Source of the DNA: Clostridium sp. CAG:575
GTDB taxonomy: Bacteria; Bacillota; Clostridia; TANB77; CAG-508
Direction: 5' to 3'
Length of the DNA: 7,228 bases
NCBI GenBank assembly: GCA_000435535.1
Contig: FR884523.1
Location: forward strand, 1 to 7,228
A program made the translations under genes and the position numbers. Shown here in pieces: positions 5,998-7,228 of the stretch. Position 1 is the stretch's first letter. Each line of letters begins with the position of its first letter. The notes below the pieces were generated by a model. The model worked only from the letters and a program-made list of their open reading frames with translations. It had not been told where the DNA came from and did no database searches.

Positions 5998-7017
5998 ATG
6001 TTAAAAAAATTATGCATACATACTAGAAGGTCAATGAAATTAATAATATTAATATCTGTTGCACTTTTATTGATTGCTGGATGTGTTGCTTGTTTTTATA
6101 AAGTAAGTTATAGTGTAACAATTAATGGAGAATTAAAGGGATATACTGATAATAAAAGTAAATTACAAACAAAAATTAATGAATATACGGAAAAAGGTGA
6201 AAATGAAAACACTGCGTTTGTTCAAGTTGATAGTTTACCAGAATATAAAATGTGTTTATTAAAAAGAAATGTAAGCTCTAATGATGATGAAATTTTTGAT
6301 ACTATAAAAAATAGTGGTATTACATATTATAGATATTATGCAATTTTAATTAATGATGAAGAAAAAACATATGTATCTAAATTTTCAGAGGCAGAAGATA
6401 TAGTAAATCAATTAAAAGAAAAACAAAGTTCCAATATGGAACAAATTGCTATTAATGAGAAGTATGAAACTGAATTAAAAGAATTTACAACAGTTGCAGA
6501 TGCGGTAACAAATTTGTATGAGAAGCCAAAAGCAATTACTGTTGCATCAAATAAGAAAGTAAAAACAACTACATATAATAAAACATCAACAGGGAGTGTC
6601 AATGTAGCTTCAAATATGTCTAGTTCAAAGGCAGCATTAGGAATAACACTGACTAGACCAGTTTCTGGAATTATTACATCTAGATTTGGATCACAAAGTA
6701 GTATAAGAAGGTCATCACATACGGGACTTGATATTGCAACTTCAACAGGAACACCAGTATTGGCAGCAGCAGCGGGAACTGTAACATTTTCAGGATGGCA
6801 AGGTTCATATGGATATTTAATGGTTATTACACATAGTAATGGAGTACAAACTTATTATGGACATTGTAGTGCGTTATATTATCAGGCTGGAGCAACTGTA
6901 TCACAAGGACAAAAGATAGCAACAGTAGGTTCAACAGGGAATTCAACAGGACCACATTTGCATTTTGAAATTAGAGTAAAAGGTATTGCGTATAATCCAC
7001 AAAATTATTTATACTAA
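5998..7017 (+). CDS. Membrane- or lipid-anchored M23 (LytM-type) peptidoglycan endopeptidase
   Basis: The 339-residue product starts with a basic N-terminus (KK, HTRR) and a hydrophobic segment (about 14-36), so it acts outside the cytoplasmic membrane. This segment contains IAGC (26-29), which fits a lipobox with C29 as the lipidated residue, although hydrophobic residues continue after it. Residues 38-180 hold two copies of a motif starting Y-x-[VI]-x-I-N-x-E-x-K-x-Y (38-63 and 114-139). A Ser/Thr/Asn/Lys-rich linker (about 185-218) follows. The M23 domain (about 222-339) keeps all key residues: H250 and D254 (HTGLD), H289 (YYGH), and H320 and H322 (GPHLHFE). By LytM comparison H250, D254 and H322 bind zinc and H289 and H320 are catalytic, so activity on peptide cross-bridges or stem peptides is likely. 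No G5, LysM or SH3 wall-binding domain is seen. Proximity to coat genes may hint at sporulation or germination, but its own promoter looks vegetative. Confidence 0.93.
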   Translation: MLKKLCIHTRRSMKLIILISVALLLIAGCVACFYKVSYSVTINGELKGYTDNKSKLQTKINEYTEKGENENTAFVQVDSLPEYKMCLLKRNVSSNDDEIFDTIKNSGITYYRYYAILINDEEKTYVSKFSEAEDIVNQLKEKQSSNMEQIAINEKYETELKEFTTVADAVTNLYEKPKAITVASNKKVKTTTYNKTSTGSVNVASNMSSSKAALGITLTRPVSGIITSRFGSQSSIRRSSHTGLDIATSTGTPVLAAAAGTVTFSGWQGSYGYLMVITHSNGVQTYYGHCSALYYQAGATVSQGQKIATVGSTGNSTGPHLHFEIRVKGIAYNPQNYLY

Positions 7018-7042
7018 TAATTAGTTAAAAATATAAATTATA

Positions 7043-7084
7043 ACAAGTAATCCACATTTTATTAATAAAGTGTGGATTATTTGT
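7043..7084. terminator. Long hairpin after the M23 gene, possibly a bidirectional terminator
   Basis: Positions 7043-7060 pair with 7067-7084 in an 18-bp stem with two G-U pairs and a 6-nt loop (7061-7066). The core TAATCCACA/TGTGGATTA is perfect. The plus-strand tail is only moderately T-rich (TTATTTGTTT); the minus-strand tail is similarly T-rich. It lies between the M23 stop and the stop codon of a converging minus-strand reading frame, which is the expected place for a shared terminator. Confidence 0.7.
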
Positions 7085-7115
7085 TTGGATATATGTAATT
7101 TTATATATTTATAAA

Positions 7116-7228
7116 TTATTTACAAAAGTATTTTATTCCAGTGGAGATAGCATTATTTTTTATTATAATTTTTCCGTGTTCTTGTAGTTTTGCTGCAAAG
7201 TTTTTGCTATATTTTTTAAGATTAGAAA
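7116..7228 (-). CDS. C-terminal end of an unrecognised minus-strand protein, running off the right edge
   Basis: On the minus strand a frame is open from the window edge to TAA (plus-strand TTA at 7116-7118), giving 36 visible residues. The end reads as a plausible folded-protein tail: YSKNFAAKLQEHGKIIIKNN followed by AISTGIKYFCK. Mixed charged and hydrophobic residues, varied codons including GCA GCA and GAA CAC GGA, and higher G+C than the surrounding spacer support coding. The other two minus-strand frames are stopped. The hairpin at 7043-7084 lies 32 nt beyond the stop. I do not recognise the family, and 36 residues are too few to assign a role. A chance open frame cannot be excluded. Confidence 0.5.
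   Translation of the reverse strand, partial: SNLKKYSKNFAAKLQEHGKIIIKNNAISTGIKYFCK

Noticed and set aside
5907..6026. 39-codon reading frame overlapping the M23 start in another frame
   Set aside because: No ribosome binding site precedes it, and the overlap runs into the well-supported M23 gene.

Overview
The window looks like a chromosomal core segment of a very AT-rich, spore-forming member of the Bacillota, most likely a Clostridia lineage. Three things support this. Base composition is very low in G+C by eye, with codons strongly biased to A/T-ending forms. Strong AGGAG-type ribosome binding sites sit 6-9 nt before the starts. Two neighbouring small proteins resemble clostridial Coat F-like spore coat proteins. 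No phage, insertion sequence, CRISPR, tRNA or rRNA signal is visible. I see no clear candidate for a new multi-gene system; most of the window is housekeeping and sporulation-linked genes.

Layout, left to right: (1) 2-676, the C-terminal part of an SMC/SbcC-like coiled-coil ATPase most like YhaN, cut by the window edge. (2) 733-1794, prfA (peptide chain release factor 1), with its own sigma-A-type promoter whose -35 box lies over the stop codon of the ATPase gene. (3) 1872-2615, a ZIP-family metal transporter. Its ribosome binding site lies in the descending arm of a 17-bp terminator-like hairpin, the most interesting regulatory signal here. (4) 2753-5074, a pcrA/uvrD-type DNA helicase with a near-consensus promoter, closed by an intrinsic terminator at 5183-5224. 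(5) 5298-5745, a two-gene unit of small helical coat-like proteins, bounded by terminators on both sides. (6) 5998-7017, a membrane-anchored or lipid-anchored M23 (LytM) peptidase with an intact metal site and an internally duplicated N-terminal part. (7) 7043-7084, a long hairpin that could terminate from both sides, followed by the C-terminal end of an unrecognised minus-strand gene that runs off the right edge.

The identified plus-strand genes are all in one direction, but promoters and terminators split them into several short transcription units: ATPase (end), prfA with or without the ZIP gene, pcrA alone, the coat pair, and the M23 gene. The functions (DNA metabolism, translation termination, metal transport, DNA unwinding, spore coat, cell wall hydrolysis) do not form one pathway. 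The gene order looks like ordinary clostridial core synteny rather than a dedicated operon. Gene-poor stretches (5075-5297, 5746-5997, 7018-7115) are each under 300 bases and hold terminators, candidate promoters and AT-rich filler.
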